Numbered from the stretch's first letter, positions 28,349 to 37,817 are shown. The stretch is DNA of 64,000 nt from Magnetospirillum sp. WYHS-4 (GCA_039908345.1 JAMOBD010000001.1:1-64000), one strand, 5' to 3'. Notes: generated by a model not told the origin, from the letters alone. Numbers and translations: made by a program.

Positions 28349-29980
28349 TTATTCGTCAATGCGTATCAGCCGCCATTTCATGCGGGCGCCGCGGGCGCCA
28401 AGCTGGCCGTTGATGGTGATCTGCTCGCTGCGCCGGGCTGCGTCGGGACGGCCCCAGTAGAGGCTTTCCTCCAGCTTCACCTTGCCGCCCCACCCCTGGA
28501 ATCGCCAACCGCCGCCGCTTGCCAGGCGCAGCAGAACCGACGTCTCGTCCCCTACCAGCGAGGCCCGCACGTCGGGATGCAGGTGGAAGCGCAGACAGTA
28601 GAATTCTCCGCCCTCGGCCGGCCGGCCGGACTGGCGGGCGAATTCATCCTCGCCCTCCAGCAGGTCGCCGGAAGAATCAAGGCGCAGCCGACGATTATGA
28701 ACGATGCCGAAGGGCTTGGCGTAGCCGTCATGCCCGGCTTCCAGCCAAACCATCCCGTCCATCTCGCCGCGCGCCGCGCTTACCTGGGCGCGGCGCTCGC
28801 CCATGGTTCCGTCCTTGTGGATTTCGCTGGAATTCGTCTCGCCCACCGTCGCCGTGGAATGGGCCGCCGTGGCGCGCAGGGCCTGGCGCCACAGGAGTTC
28901 GTCGCCACCGAAAGAGCCGCAGTTGACGATCAGCCGATGCTTCCCGGCGCTCATCTCGAAGGCAAGCGCGCCCGCGTGGGCCTCGCGGTCGGCGGTCGGA
29001 GGAGGAGGACTACCGGTATCCACCAGCACCAGGGCCCGCCCTGCGGCCAGCCGCTGGTACCCGCTGTGCGGAGCGCTGGACAGGGCCTGGCCGCGCGCGC
29101 CGGCCTGGGACAGGACCGAATCGATCTGGCGGCGGTCATCCTCCCAGCCTCCGTTGAAAACCGCCAGGCCGCCGTCCCCGTGCCGCAGGGCCCGGAGCAG
29201 CGGCGCCATGCGGTCGATGGCACCCAGCAGGGATACGGGAATCTCCGCCCGCGCCGCCACCAGCGCCGTGCGGATGTCGGCCAGATGGTGCAAGACCTCC
29301 AGGTGCAGCGAAGGATTGCGTTGCCAATGGCCGCCGTCGGGCAGGATTTGGAGCCGGATGGCGTCTTCCAGGAGTCGCATTCCCAGGGTGACCGCCTTGT
29401 CCTGGGCCGGCAAGGCCAAACCGGCAAGAATGGTCCCCTTGAGGGCGGAAAAGGCGGCGGCGGTCGGTTCCGCCCCGCCGCCCGACCGCACCAAGTGCCG
29501 GAGCTGCTCGGCCAGAGATGCCAGGAAGCGCTGGCGGAAAGCCTCGTCGGCACCGCCCAGCAGGAAGTCGCCGCTAGCCACCCAGGCGGCGAGACGCAGC
29601 CCCATGACATCCGACCGCCAAGCCACCGGCTGCCAGCGTCCATGGCGGACGATCCAGCCGGAAACCAGGGATCGTGCCCGATCACGGGCCGCGCTGGACG
29701 CCAGGGCGCGAAGATCGGCCAGCCAGGAAAAGCCATGCAGCAGGGCTTGGGTACGAACGGCCTTGATCCGAATCGCCCAGGGATCCGGCCCGGCGGCGAG
29801 CCAGCTTTCGCCCAGTTGGAATTCGCCGTCCAAAATCGACTTGCCCAAGGCTGGATCGCCCGACCAGGGATCGGGGGGAATCAGGCGCAGACGATCCGAT
29901 ACCGGCCCTCGGAGAGTCAGGCCATAAAGGGGCGTGCCGTAAACGAGGCGAAGGAGCGGATCGAACAGCCGGCGGCGCAT
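28349..29980 (-). CDS. Heparinase II/III family protein
   Basis: The 543-residue product matches the heparinase II/III-like proteins that accompany rsmB and purH in many alphaproteobacteria. The N-terminal half is an alpha/alpha toroid (about residues 60-300, with GHWQRNPSLHLEVLHHLADI), and the C-terminal half is a beta-sandwich lyase-like domain beginning near SAGKHRLIVNCGSFGG and RATAAHSTATVGETNSSEI. True members cleave uronic-acid polysaccharides; here no secretion signal is visible and the substrate is unknown. The frame is open upstream, but the ATG at 29980 follows GGAGGACC. It lies beside O-antigen genes, which fits a role in a surface polysaccharide. Confidence 0.8.
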   Translation of the reverse strand: MRRRLFDPLLRLVYGTPLYGLTLRGPVSDRLRLIPPDPWSGDPALGKSILDGEFQLGESWLAAGPDPWAIRIKAVRTQALLHGFSWLADLRALASSAARDRARSLVSGWIVRHGRWQPVAWRSDVMGLRLAAWVASGDFLLGGADEAFRQRFLASLAEQLRHLVRSGGGAEPTAAAFSALKGTILAGLALPAQDKAVTLGMRLLEDAIRLQILPDGGHWQRNPSLHLEVLHHLADIRTALVAARAEIPVSLLGAIDRMAPLLRALRHGDGGLAVFNGGWEDDRRQIDSVLSQAGARGQALSSAPHSGYQRLAAGRALVLVDTGSPPPPTADREAHAGALAFEMSAGKHRLIVNCGSFGGDELLWRQALRATAAHSTATVGETNSSEIHKDGTMGERRAQVSAARGEMDGMVWLEAGHDGYAKPFGIVHNRRLRLDSSGDLLEGEDEFARQSGRPAEGGEFYCLRFHLHPDVRASLVGDETSVLLRLASGGGWRFQGWGGKVKLEESLYWGRPDAARRSEQITINGQLGARGARMKWRLIRIDE

Positions 29981-30024
29981 GGCCGGTCCTCCCGCCAATA
30001 AGGATGTCGACACAAATCCAGGTA

Positions 30025-31263
30025 TCAGGTTCGTTCGGGAACCGCAAGATGCGCCGCCACGGCCATCAGGGTCACGGCAATCCACAGGGCGCCGTGCCAC
30101 CAGTTCTGCCAAGCGCCGAAACTGGCCGCGACGAAGATCAGCGCCGTGGCGTATTGGCCGACGATGGCGGCGGCGGCCGGACGGCCGGGAGCCCATGCCA
30201 GAGCCTCGCGGAGGATGACGAAGGCCAGGGCGGCCAGCAGGAAGGCTCCCACCGCTCCCAGTTCGAGCCAGACCTGAAGGGGAATGTTATGGGGATGGAG
30301 AGGCATGACCTGGGCGTCGAATCGGGCACCCGTCGAAGCCACGTCCATATGGATTTCCCGGTTGCCGCCCGGGATGCGCGGCGAGGCCGCCATGCCCCAG
30401 CCCAGCCAGGGCCGTTCGGCGATGCGGTCGACGGCGAAATTCCAGATGATGGCGCGATGGTACGCGGAATTGGGAAGAACGATCTCCCTCTCCTGCAGCC
30501 GGTCGGGAGCGAGCAGGGTGGCCGTCAGCAAAGGCGCCGCCAGGATCGCCGCCGCCGCCAATCCCCCCAGGACATCCCCGGCACGACGGCCGAGAACCCA
30601 TGCCGCCACGGCCGCGGCTCCCCCCGCGCCTAGGGCCAGAAGGCCGGTGTTGTAATGGATGGCCAACGCCACCGCCGCCAGGGCGGGCAAGGCGGCAAGA
30701 CCGAGAAGGCGGGCCGGCCCCCGTCCGACGCCCAACATCATCGGCCAGGCCAGCAAGGCCAGGAACGCGAGATCGCGGTTGAGCCAGAAGATTTCCCGGC
30801 GCTCCCATTCCGGATTGCGAAGGACCAGACGGCTGACCTCGCCGCCGGTAAGGAACTCCAGCGCCAAAAGAATCGCGTTGATCGCGATCCCCGTCATCCA
30901 GGCCCGCCGGACCGTCTTCCGCCCCGCGTCGTCCAGGCGGCGGGCCAACCCGAAGAGAAGGGCGCCGGCCGCGCTGCCGGCAAGGAAGCGCAAGGCCCCT
31001 TGGATCGCCGCCGCGGAATCCACGGCCCACAAGGACGACGCCAGGGCCCAAACCCCCAACAGCAGAAGGGGCAACCCGACGGCCGGCGGCAGATGAAAGG
31101 GCCGCACCCGCCAAGTCAGGGCGATGGATAGCGCCAGGGCGGCTCCGCCATAGGCCAGCGGCGCGAGCCCCAGGGGGGCCACGTAGGCCAACGGCGGAGC
31201 GATAAGGGCCACGGCCGCGAGGGCCGCGGCCGCCTGTCCCTCCAGGGTGGCGGGAAAGACCAT
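30025..31263 (-). CDS. O-antigen ligase family membrane protein
   Basis: A 412-residue multi-spanning protein with about ten to twelve hydrophobic segments. It has the large periplasmic loop of the Wzy_C (O-antigen ligase/polymerase) family near residues 270-330, with RIAERPWLGWGMAAS and MPLHPHNIPLQVWLELG; the H-x-H-N pattern is the usual signature, and the WaaL catalytic loop contains such His residues. It could be the lipid A ligase or a polymerase. It is 8 nt downstream of the carbamoyltransferase gene and probably belongs to the same transcript. Confidence 0.85.
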   Translation of the reverse strand: MVFPATLEGQAAAALAAVALIAPPLAYVAPLGLAPLAYGGAALALSIALTWRVRPFHLPPAVGLPLLLLGVWALASSLWAVDSAAAIQGALRFLAGSAAGALLFGLARRLDDAGRKTVRRAWMTGIAINAILLALEFLTGGEVSRLVLRNPEWERREIFWLNRDLAFLALLAWPMMLGVGRGPARLLGLAALPALAAVALAIHYNTGLLALGAGGAAAVAAWVLGRRAGDVLGGLAAAAILAAPLLTATLLAPDRLQEREIVLPNSAYHRAIIWNFAVDRIAERPWLGWGMAASPRIPGGNREIHMDVASTGARFDAQVMPLHPHNIPLQVWLELGAVGAFLLAALAFVILREALAWAPGRPAAAAIVGQYATALIFVAASFGAWQNWWHGALWIAVTLMAVAAHLAVPERT

Positions 31264-31271
31264 GTGGAGCC

Positions 31272-33107
31272 TCAGTCCAGCTCGAAGGCGTTCTTGTAGT
31301 CAGCGGCCAGGGCCGGGTCCTGATCTTCCTTCCGGAGGAAGCAATCGCCGCAGACCAGGATCTCGATCCCGGTGCCCATGAAGCAGCGGAAGGCGTCCTC
31401 CGGCGTGCAGACGATGGGTTCGCCCCGCACGTTGAAGCTGGTGTTCACCAGTACCGGACAGCCGGTCAGTTCCTTGAAGCGGGAGATCAGCGCGTGGTAG
31501 CGCGGATTGGTCTCGGCATGGACCGTCTGGATGCGGGCCGAATAGTCCACATGGGTCACGGCCGGGATTTCCGAACGCGCCACGTTCAGCTTGGCGATGC
31601 CGAATAGGGCCTGTTCCTCGGCGGTCATGACGCGGCGGCGGCTTTCCCTCACCCCGTCCACCAGCAGCATGTAGGGGCTATCGCCGTCGAACTCGAACCA
31701 GCCGGCCACGTCCTCGCGCAACACGGAAGGCGCGAAGGGCCGGAAGGATTCCCGGTACTTGACCTTCAGATTGAGCATCTTCTGCATGGAGGGCGAACGC
31801 GGATCGCCCAAAATGGAACGGCCGCCCAGGGCGCGCGGCCCGAATTCCATGCGCCCCTGCAGCCAGCCCACCGCCTTGCCGTCGGCAAGCGCCCGAGCGG
31901 TGGCGGCGATGGTCTCCTCGGGCTTCAAGGCCGAGAACCTGGCGCCCGCGGCGGTCAGACGCTTCTCGATGTCCGCCTGCTCGAAGGCGGGCCCCAGGTA
32001 GGAACCCCGCATGGCGTCCAGACCCGAGAGGACCGGACGCGGACCGTCCTTGTGGATGTGATAGGCGGCCAGGGCGGCCCCCAGGGCGCCGCCGGCATCG
32101 CCGGCCGCCGGCTGAATCCAGATGTTCTTGAACTTGCCGTCCCGCCGCACTTTGCCGTTGGCGACGCAGTTCAGCGCCACGCCGCCGGCCAGGCACAGGT
32201 TTTCCGCCCCCGTCTCGGCGGCGATGGAACGGGTCAGGCGCAGCATGACCTCCTCGGTCACCGCCTGGACCGAGGCCGCCAGGTCCATGTGCTTCTGGGT
32301 CAGCGGCTCGTCGGGCTTGCGGGCCGGCCCGCCGAACAGGTCGGCGAAGCGGTCGTTGGTCATGGTCAGCCCGGTGCAATAGTCGAAGTAGGACTGGTCC
32401 AAACGGAAGCTGCCGTCGGGCTTCAGGTCCATCAGCTTGTCCAGGATCAGGCCGGCATGCTTGGGCTCGCCGTAGGGGGCCAGGCCCATGACCTTGTATT
32501 CGCCCGAGTTGACCTTGAAGCCCGTATAGTAGGTGAAGGCCGAATAGAGCAGGCCCAGGGAATGGGGGAAATGTATCTCCTTGACCACTTCCAGCCGGTG
32601 GCCGTCGCCCATGGCCAGCGAGGTGGTCGCCCATTCGCCCACGCCGTCCAGCGTCAGCACCGCGGCCCTGTCGAAGGGCGAGGGAAAGAAGGCGGAGGCG
32701 GCGTGGCTCAGGTGGTGTTCGGCGAACAGGAGCTTGTTCATCCAGTCGAAGCCGGGGGCATGTTCCTTCAGCTTCCTGGACAGCAGGTCCTTCTGGAACA
32801 GCTTCTCACGCAACCACAGCGGCATCGCCATGCGGAACGACCGGAAGCCGCGCGGCGCGAAGGCCACGTAGGTCTCCAGCAGCCGCTCGAACTTCAGGAA
32901 TGGCTTGTCGTAGAAGGCGACGAAATCGATGTCGTCCAGGGTGCAGCCCGCCTCGCGCAGGCAGTACTCGATGGCATGGGAGGGATAACCGGCATCGTGC
33001 TTCTTGCGGGTGAAGCGTTCCTCCTGGGCCGCCGCGACCACTTGGCCGTCCCCGACCAGCGCCGCCGCGCTGTCGTGGTAGAAGGCCGATATGCCAAGGA
33101 TGCGCAT
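31272..33107 (-). CDS. Carbamoyltransferase (NodU/CmcH family)
   Basis: The 611-residue enzyme belongs to the NodU/CmcH/SxtI family, which transfers carbamoyl groups from carbamoyl phosphate to hydroxyls. The N-terminal ASKHA part begins ILGISAFYHDSAAALV and has HHLSHAASAFFPSPFDRAAVLTLDG (metal and ATP site); the C-terminal part has LAGGVALNCVANGK, LQGRMEFGPRALGGRSIL and TSFNVRGEPIVCTP. Next to it are DUF5989 and SxtJ genes, a trio that also occurs in saxitoxin clusters but is widespread in surface-polysaccharide loci. The acceptor is probably a sugar hydroxyl. Confidence 0.92.
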   Translation of the reverse strand: MRILGISAFYHDSAAALVGDGQVVAAAQEERFTRKKHDAGYPSHAIEYCLREAGCTLDDIDFVAFYDKPFLKFERLLETYVAFAPRGFRSFRMAMPLWLREKLFQKDLLSRKLKEHAPGFDWMNKLLFAEHHLSHAASAFFPSPFDRAAVLTLDGVGEWATTSLAMGDGHRLEVVKEIHFPHSLGLLYSAFTYYTGFKVNSGEYKVMGLAPYGEPKHAGLILDKLMDLKPDGSFRLDQSYFDYCTGLTMTNDRFADLFGGPARKPDEPLTQKHMDLAASVQAVTEEVMLRLTRSIAAETGAENLCLAGGVALNCVANGKVRRDGKFKNIWIQPAAGDAGGALGAALAAYHIHKDGPRPVLSGLDAMRGSYLGPAFEQADIEKRLTAAGARFSALKPEETIAATARALADGKAVGWLQGRMEFGPRALGGRSILGDPRSPSMQKMLNLKVKYRESFRPFAPSVLREDVAGWFEFDGDSPYMLLVDGVRESRRRVMTAEEQALFGIAKLNVARSEIPAVTHVDYSARIQTVHAETNPRYHALISRFKELTGCPVLVNTSFNVRGEPIVCTPEDAFRCFMGTGIEILVCGDCFLRKEDQDPALAADYKNAFELD

Positions 33108-33111
33108 GGGC

Positions 33112-33261
33112 CTAGAACAGGGTGTAGATGAAGGGGGCCACCGCCGAACCCTGGCTCAGCACGATCAGACCGCCGAACAGCGCCATCATCACGATGATGG
33201 GCAGCAGCCAGAACTTTTTGCGCATTTTCAGGAAGGACCATAGCTCCTTCAGGAAGGACAT
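33112..33261 (-). CDS. DUF5989 family small membrane protein (SxtK-like)
   Basis: A 49-residue protein not long enough for usual ORF cutoffs. It starts MSFLKELWSFLKMRKKFW, followed by one membrane helix (LLPIIVMMALFGGLIVL) and ends QGSAVAPFIYTLF, the DUF5989 pattern seen next to carbamoyltransferases. It lies 4 nt upstream of the carbamoyltransferase gene and 12 nt downstream of the SxtJ-like gene. Its role is unknown; placement suggests that it tethers or assists the transferase at the membrane. Confidence 0.85.
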   Translation of the reverse strand: MSFLKELWSFLKMRKKFWLLPIIVMMALFGGLIVLSQGSAVAPFIYTLF

Positions 33262-33273
33262 GGGAACGTGCTC

Positions 33274-33708
33274 CTAGAACTGGTTGCGCAGGGATTCCGG
33301 CGCCGGACCAGGCGGATACCGTTCGATCCAGTAACTGTCGGCCTTGGGGTCGAACTTCAGGTGGAGAAGATCCTTGCCGAGAGCCCGCATGATCAGGCCG
33401 GTAGGGAGAAAGGCGCCGAAGAACATCAGGCCCATAATCAGGGGAGTCATCACCTTGTGCAGCAGCATGCCGAAACGGAACCAAGCCCGGTTCAGAGGTT
33501 TCAGTGCCGCCGGTACCGCCAGGGCGAGCGCCAAGAAGAAGAAGGCGGCACCCAGGGCCAGGAGCCGGGCAGGCTCCCCCACCATCAGGGGCCAAAGCCC
33601 GATGATCGCGAAGATCGCCGTAAAGACGAAGCCGAAGGATCGCTCCGATCCCATCTTGGCTTCGTCCTTGCGGTCGAGACTTTCGTGGAAAGTGGCTTTC
33701 TGCGTCAA
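33274..33708 (-). CDS. SxtJ-like small membrane protein
   Basis: A 144-residue protein with an N-terminal cytoplasmic segment (about residues 1-22), three or four hydrophobic segments (about 25-45, 48-68, 85-105) and a charged C-terminal end (KDLLHLKFDPKADSYWIERYPPGP). It matches the SxtJ family by the SFGFVFTAIFAIIGLWP start and the SYWIERYPPGP end. Function unknown. With the DUF5989 protein and the carbamoyltransferase it forms a conserved three-gene set, all on one strand with gaps of 4-12 nt. Confidence 0.75.
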   Translation of the reverse strand: MTQKATFHESLDRKDEAKMGSERSFGFVFTAIFAIIGLWPLMVGEPARLLALGAAFFFLALALAVPAALKPLNRAWFRFGMLLHKVMTPLIMGLMFFGAFLPTGLIMRALGKDLLHLKFDPKADSYWIERYPPGPAPESLRNQF

Positions 33709-33762
33709 GGCCTGCGCTCCTTTGAGCGGTATGTCTACTATGGCCGCCCTTCCTGAGCAAGG

Positions 33763-35028
33763 TCACAAGCGGCGCAGGCGGACGGCGAAGAAGCCATCCA
33801 TGCCCTGGCTGGGCAGAGTTCGCAGGTCCCCCGCCGGGGTCAGGAGTTCGTACCGCCCTCCGACCTCTTCCGCCCGCAAGCGGACCCGCTCCACCGGCAG
33901 GTGCGGCACCAGATGGGCCGGCCCTTCGTCAGGCTGCAGGGAACAGGAGCAATAGACGATCATACCGCCCGGCTTGACCATTTCCACGGCCGCCGCCAAC
34001 AGCCGCGCCTGGGCCTGGGCCATTTTCGCCACGTCCTCGGGCCGCTTGAGCCGGGCGACGTCGGGATGGCGGCGAATGGTACCGGTGGCCGAACAGGGGG
34101 CGTCCAGCAGGACGGCATCGGCCGGGGCCGCGGGCCGCCAGGTTTCCCCGTCGGCCGCCACCAGATCGGCGTCCAGATGCAGGCGGTCCAGGTTCTCGCG
34201 CACGCGAAGAAGGCGGGGGGCCGAACGGTCGATGGCCGTCACCCGGGCCCCGGCGGCGGCCAATTGCGCCGTCTTGCCCCCCGGCGCGGCACAAAGGTCG
34301 ATCACGGCCCTTCCGGCGACATCGCCCAGCAGACGGACGGGCAGGGCGGCGGCGGCGTCCTGGACCCACCAAGCGCCCTCGGCAAAGCCCGGCAGATCCT
34401 GGACGGCACCCCCGGCCGTCCGGCGCAAGGAACCGGTCGGCAGGATATCGGCTTCCAGCTTCGCGGCCCAGGCGGCCGGGTCGCCCTTGGCCGTGATGTC
34501 CAACGGGGCCTCGGCCAGATGGGCGTCGGCAATGTGGCGAGTCGTCTCTTCCCCATAGGTCGCGACCCAGGAATCCCAGAGCCAGTCCGGGGTGTTCAGG
34601 CAGGGCGCATCCTGTCCGGCGATCAAGGCGGCGCCCTCGCGCTGCAGGCGCCGCAGCACCGCGTTTATCAGCGCCTTGAAGCCGCCCAGGCGGGCATCGC
34701 CGGCCGTCAGGCGCACCGAGGTATCCAGCGCCGCATGGGCCGGCACGTCCAGGAACAGCAGCTGGGCGACGCCTAAGCGCAAGATGTCGCGCGCCCCCGC
34801 CGCCTTGGCCGGAAGGGGCTTATCCAGGCAGCCGGCGATCAGGGCGTCGATCTGGCCCAGGCGGCGAAGCACGGTGGCGACCAGCAGGCGGGCGAAGCCG
34901 CGGTCGCGCGTCGACAAGGCCGCGAGCCCCCGATGGGAATCCAGCGATTCGTCAAGAGGCCGGTGGCGGTCGAGCACGGCGGCCAAAAGATCGAGGGCGG
35001 CGGCGCGGGCGGCGATGTCGGAAGCCAT
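33763..35028 (-). CDS. rsmB: 16S rRNA (cytosine-C5)-methyltransferase RsmB/Sun
   Basis: RsmB methylates C967 of 16S rRNA. The 421-residue product has an N-terminal NusB-like domain (about residues 1-130; RDRGFARLLVATVLRRLGQID) and a C-terminal methyltransferase domain with the SAM loop VIDLCAAPGGKTAQL, the motif IV DAPCSATGTIRR and the motif VI YCSCSLQPDEG, holding both functional cysteines. The frame continues upstream, but the ATG at 35028 begins the family N-terminus. legB is divergent across a 60-nt gap. Confidence 0.92.
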   Translation of the reverse strand: MASDIAARAAALDLLAAVLDRHRPLDESLDSHRGLAALSTRDRGFARLLVATVLRRLGQIDALIAGCLDKPLPAKAAGARDILRLGVAQLLFLDVPAHAALDTSVRLTAGDARLGGFKALINAVLRRLQREGAALIAGQDAPCLNTPDWLWDSWVATYGEETTRHIADAHLAEAPLDITAKGDPAAWAAKLEADILPTGSLRRTAGGAVQDLPGFAEGAWWVQDAAAALPVRLLGDVAGRAVIDLCAAPGGKTAQLAAAGARVTAIDRSAPRLLRVRENLDRLHLDADLVAADGETWRPAAPADAVLLDAPCSATGTIRRHPDVARLKRPEDVAKMAQAQARLLAAAVEMVKPGGMIVYCSCSLQPDEGPAHLVPHLPVERVRLRAEEVGGRYELLTPAGDLRTLPSQGMDGFFAVRLRRL

Positions 35029-35053
35029 GCCCCTCTCATGCCTCGCATTGGAT

Positions 35054-35082
35054 TTGACCGCAAGCCCTTCGCTGCCTACTCT
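35054..35082 (+). promoter_or_regulatory. Promoter for a probably leaderless legB mRNA
   Basis: TTGACC at 35054-35059 and TACTCT at 35077-35082 are separated by 17 nt. Transcription would start about 7 nt after the -10, at the A of the legB ATG (35089). No ribosome-binding site precedes that ATG, which fits a leaderless message. Confidence 0.5.
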
Positions 35083-35088
35083 TCGGTC

Positions 35089-36087
35089 ATGGACAGAATT
35101 CTGGTCACCGGTGCCGACGGCTTCATCGGCTCGCACGTGGTGGAACGCCTCGTCGCCGAGGGGTACGAGGTGCGGGCCTTCGTTCTCTACAATTCCTTCA
35201 ATTCCTGGGGCTGGCTGGACCATTCCCCGCCTGCGGTGAAGAAGTCCATCCAGGTCTTCGCCGGCGACGTCCGCGATCCCCACGGGGTGCGCGAATCCAT
35301 GAAGGGCTGCGACACGGTGCTGCACTTGGCGGCCTTGATCGCCATCCCCTATTCCTACCATTCGCCCGCCACCTACGTGGAAACCAACATCGCGGGGACG
35401 CTCAACGTTCTGCAAGCGGCCCGCGACCAAGGCATCGGCCATGTGGTTCAGACCTCGACCAGCGAGGTCTACGGCACGGCCCGCTTCGTGCCCATCACCG
35501 AGGACCACCCCCTGCAAGGCCAGTCGCCCTATTCGGCAACCAAGATCGGGGCCGACCAGATGGCGCTCGCCTACCACCTGAGCTTCGGCCTGCCGGTGAC
35601 CGTCATCCGCCCCTTCAACACCTACGGCCCCCGCCAATCGGCGCGCGCCGTCATTCCCACCATCATCGCCCAGTTGCTGTCCGGACGGCGGAAGATCCGA
35701 CTGGGATCGCTGCATCCCACGCGCGATTTCAACTACGTCAAGGACAGCGCCCGGGCCTTCGCCCTGCTGGCCGACAACACCAGGGCCGTGGGCCAAGTGG
35801 TCAACATCGGCAGCAACTACGAGATTTCCATCGGCGACACCGCCCGCCTGATCGCCGAGGTCGTCGGCTGCGACCTGGACGTCGAGACCGACGATCTGCG
35901 CATCCGTCCCGCCTTGAGCGAGGTGGAACGGTTATGGGCCGACAATTCGAAAGCCCGCGACCTGCTGGGCTGGACGCCGGAGTACGGGGGCCTGGACGGT
36001 TTGCGGCGTGGGCTTGCGGAAACCGTCGAATGGTTCCGCGAACCAGCCAACCTGGCCCTCTACAAGGCCGACCGCTACAACATCTGA
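35089..36087 (+). CDS. legB: NAD-dependent 4,6-dehydratase LegB-like (nonulosonic acid pathway)
   Basis: The short-chain dehydrogenase fold product of 332 residues has the NAD motif GADGFIGSH (8-16), the catalytic Thr-Ser-Glu at TSTSE (122-126), Tyr148 and Lys152 of the YxxxK pair. The sequence FVLYNSFNSWGWLDHS is a hallmark of LegB, which makes the 4-keto-6-deoxy intermediate of legionaminic acid from a nucleotide-GlcNAc. Its neighbours neuC/legG and neuB/legI 2-4 kb downstream support this. The C-terminal DRYNI end is also typical. The start is the ATG at 35089, leaderless as judged from the promoter; rsmB is divergent. Confidence 0.85.
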   Translation: MDRILVTGADGFIGSHVVERLVAEGYEVRAFVLYNSFNSWGWLDHSPPAVKKSIQVFAGDVRDPHGVRESMKGCDTVLHLAALIAIPYSYHSPATYVETNIAGTLNVLQAARDQGIGHVVQTSTSEVYGTARFVPITEDHPLQGQSPYSATKIGADQMALAYHLSFGLPVTVIRPFNTYGPRQSARAVIPTIIAQLLSGRRKIRLGSLHPTRDFNYVKDSARAFALLADNTRAVGQVVNIGSNYEISIGDTARLIAEVVGCDLDVETDDLRIRPALSEVERLWADNSKARDLLGWTPEYGGLDGLRRGLAETVEWFREPANLALYKADRYNI

Positions 36088-36098
36088 ATCTGATCGAA

Positions 36099-36983
36099 TC
36101 AACCCCAGGGGCCGCGAACGGCCGGGCGGCCGGCGCCGCCGGCCAGGGTGCGCAGGCGCGCCACACGGTCTTCAATGGCCGGATGGGTCGAGAACAGGCT
36201 CTGCAGCGAGGCCCCGCTCAGGGGATTGACGATGAACAGGTGCGCCGTGGCCGGATTGGCTTCGGCGGTTTCATTGCGGATATGGGCCGCACCCGCTTCC
36301 AGGCGTTCCAGGGCCGAGGCCAACCACAGGGGATTGCCGCAGATGCGCGCCCCTTCCCGGTCGGCCGCGTATTCGCGGGTGCGCGAGATCGCCATCTGCA
36401 CCAGCATGGCGGCGATGGGAGCGAGAATCATGATGACGATGCCGCCGATGGGCCCCACCCCGCCCCGCCCATCTTCGCCGGACCGATGGCCGCCGAAGAA
36501 CATGGCGAAGTTGGCCAGCATGCCCAAGGCGCCGGCGATGGTCGCCGTGACGGTCATGATAAGCGTATCGCGGTTCTTCACATGGGCCAGTTCGTGGGCC
36601 ATGACGCCGGCCACTTCCTCGCGCGACAGGATGTTCATCAGGCCCGTGTTGATCGCCACCGCGGCATGTTCGGGGTCGCGGCCGGTGGCAAACGCGTTGG
36701 GCTGGGGATCGTCGATCACGTAGACCCGCGGCATGGGCAGGCCGGCGTTGGCCGCCAACTCGCGGATCAGCCCATACAGCTCGGGGGCCTCCTGGTGGCT
36801 GGCCTCGCGGGCGTTGTACATCCCCAGCAGCATGCGATCAGAATTCCAGTAGGCGAACAGGTTGGAGGCCAGGGCGAGACCCAGGGCGATCACCATGCCT
36901 GCCTCGCCGCCGATCAGGTAGCCGACGGCCAGGAACAGGCCGGTCAGGCCGGCCAGCAAGAGCGCAGTGCGGGTGTAGTTCAT
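36099..36983 (-). CDS. htpX: Membrane zinc metalloprotease HtpX
   Basis: HtpX degrades damaged membrane proteins with FtsH. The 294-residue product has two N-terminal helices (about residues 5-45), the zinc motif HELAH at 130-134, two further helices (about 140-160 and 178-200) and the third ligand in the [12 protein letters not shown] segment. It ends with the usual [16 protein letters not shown]. It is convergent with legB, 11 nt after that gene's stop, and sits inside the sugar locus without an obvious functional link. Confidence 0.93.
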   Translation of the reverse strand: MNYTRTALLLAGLTGLFLAVGYLIGGEAGMVIALGLALASNLFAYWNSDRMLLGMYNAREASHQEAPELYGLIRELAANAGLPMPRVYVIDDPQPNAFATGRDPEHAAVAINTGLMNILSREEVAGVMAHELAHVKNRDTLIMTVTATIAGALGMLANFAMFFGGHRSGEDGRGGVGPIGGIVIMILAPIAAMLVQMAISRTREYAADREGARICGNPLWLASALERLEAGAAHIRNETAEANPATAHLFIVNPLSGASLQSLFSTHPAIEDRVARLRTLAGGAGRPAVRGPWG

Positions 36984-37027
36984 GGCCTAGTCGTCTCCGT
37001 ATCGCCAGAGGAGCGCATCGCTGCTAA

Positions 37028-37201
<174 letters not shown>

Positions 37202-37279
37202 TCCGCCCGGACAAAACCCATATAATTCAAATTGTTGCCTGGCATCACCCGGAACTCTTGGGCTGGTTATGTTTACACT

Positions 37280-37307
37280 TTGTTTTCTGACGCCGACATT
37301 GTATAAT
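37280..37307 (+). promoter_or_regulatory. Sigma-70-like promoter upstream of the nuclease gene
   Basis: TTGTTT at 37280-37285 and a perfect TATAAT at 37302-37307 are separated by 16 nt, in an A/T-rich island of this GC-rich region. They precede the nuclease gene (ATG 37341) and may also drive neuC/legG and neuB/legI downstream. Confidence 0.6.
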
Positions 37308-37340
37308 GTCCTATGACGCTCGTCCAAGGGGTATGTTGCC

Positions 37341-37817
37341 ATGTGGGTCGATTGGACCGCCCGTATCGCCGTCGTTCTGGCGGGCATCGCCGGGGGGCCT
37401 GCCCCCGACGGCGACCTGCTGGCCGCCGCCAGCGGCCTGCGCGGCCCGGTGCCGGGGCCGGTGGAGGCCCGGGTCGTCCGGGTGATGGACGGCGACACCC
37501 TGCTGGTCCGCGCCCGCCCCTGGGTGGGGGTGGAGGTCGAAACCCGGGTGCGGATTCTCGGCATCGACGCCCCCGAGCTGCATGGGGCTTGCGAGGAGGA
37601 ACGGCGCCTTGCCGCCAAGGCCAAGGACCTGCTGGAGGCCTCGGTAGCCGGCGGACCCGTGTTCCTGCACGAAGTGCGCGACGACAAGTATGGCGGCCGG
37701 GTGCTGGCCAGGGTGGCCACGGCCGCAGGCACCGACTGCGCCCAGACCTTAATCGGCGCCGGCTTGGCGCGGCCCTACGGGGGCCGCAAGCGCCAGCCCT
37801 GGTGCCCCCCGCCTTGA
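37341..37817 (+). CDS. Thermonuclease-like (SNase) domain protein, probably exported
   Basis: The 158-residue product has a hydrophobic N-terminus (MWVDWTARIAVVLAGIAGG) that may be a signal sequence and an OB-fold SNase domain from about residue 40. The active-site pieces are visible: VMDGDTLLVR, RVRILGIDAPEL and DDKYGGRVLARV, with Arg, Asp and Glu in the expected places. Staphylococcal nuclease homologues cut DNA and RNA with calcium. It precedes neuC by 46 nt, so it may be co-transcribed with the sugar genes although a functional link is not obvious. Confidence 0.75.
   Translation: MWVDWTARIAVVLAGIAGGPAPDGDLLAAASGLRGPVPGPVEARVVRVMDGDTLLVRARPWVGVEVETRVRILGIDAPELHGACEEERRLAAKAKDLLEASVAGGPVFLHEVRDDKYGGRVLARVATAAGTDCAQTLIGAGLARPYGGRKRQPWCPPP

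Noticed and set aside
31272-33708. Saxitoxin biosynthesis
   Set aside because: Only the carbamoyltransferase trio resembles sxt genes; the core sxtA/G/B/D genes are absent and the trio is common in polysaccharide loci.
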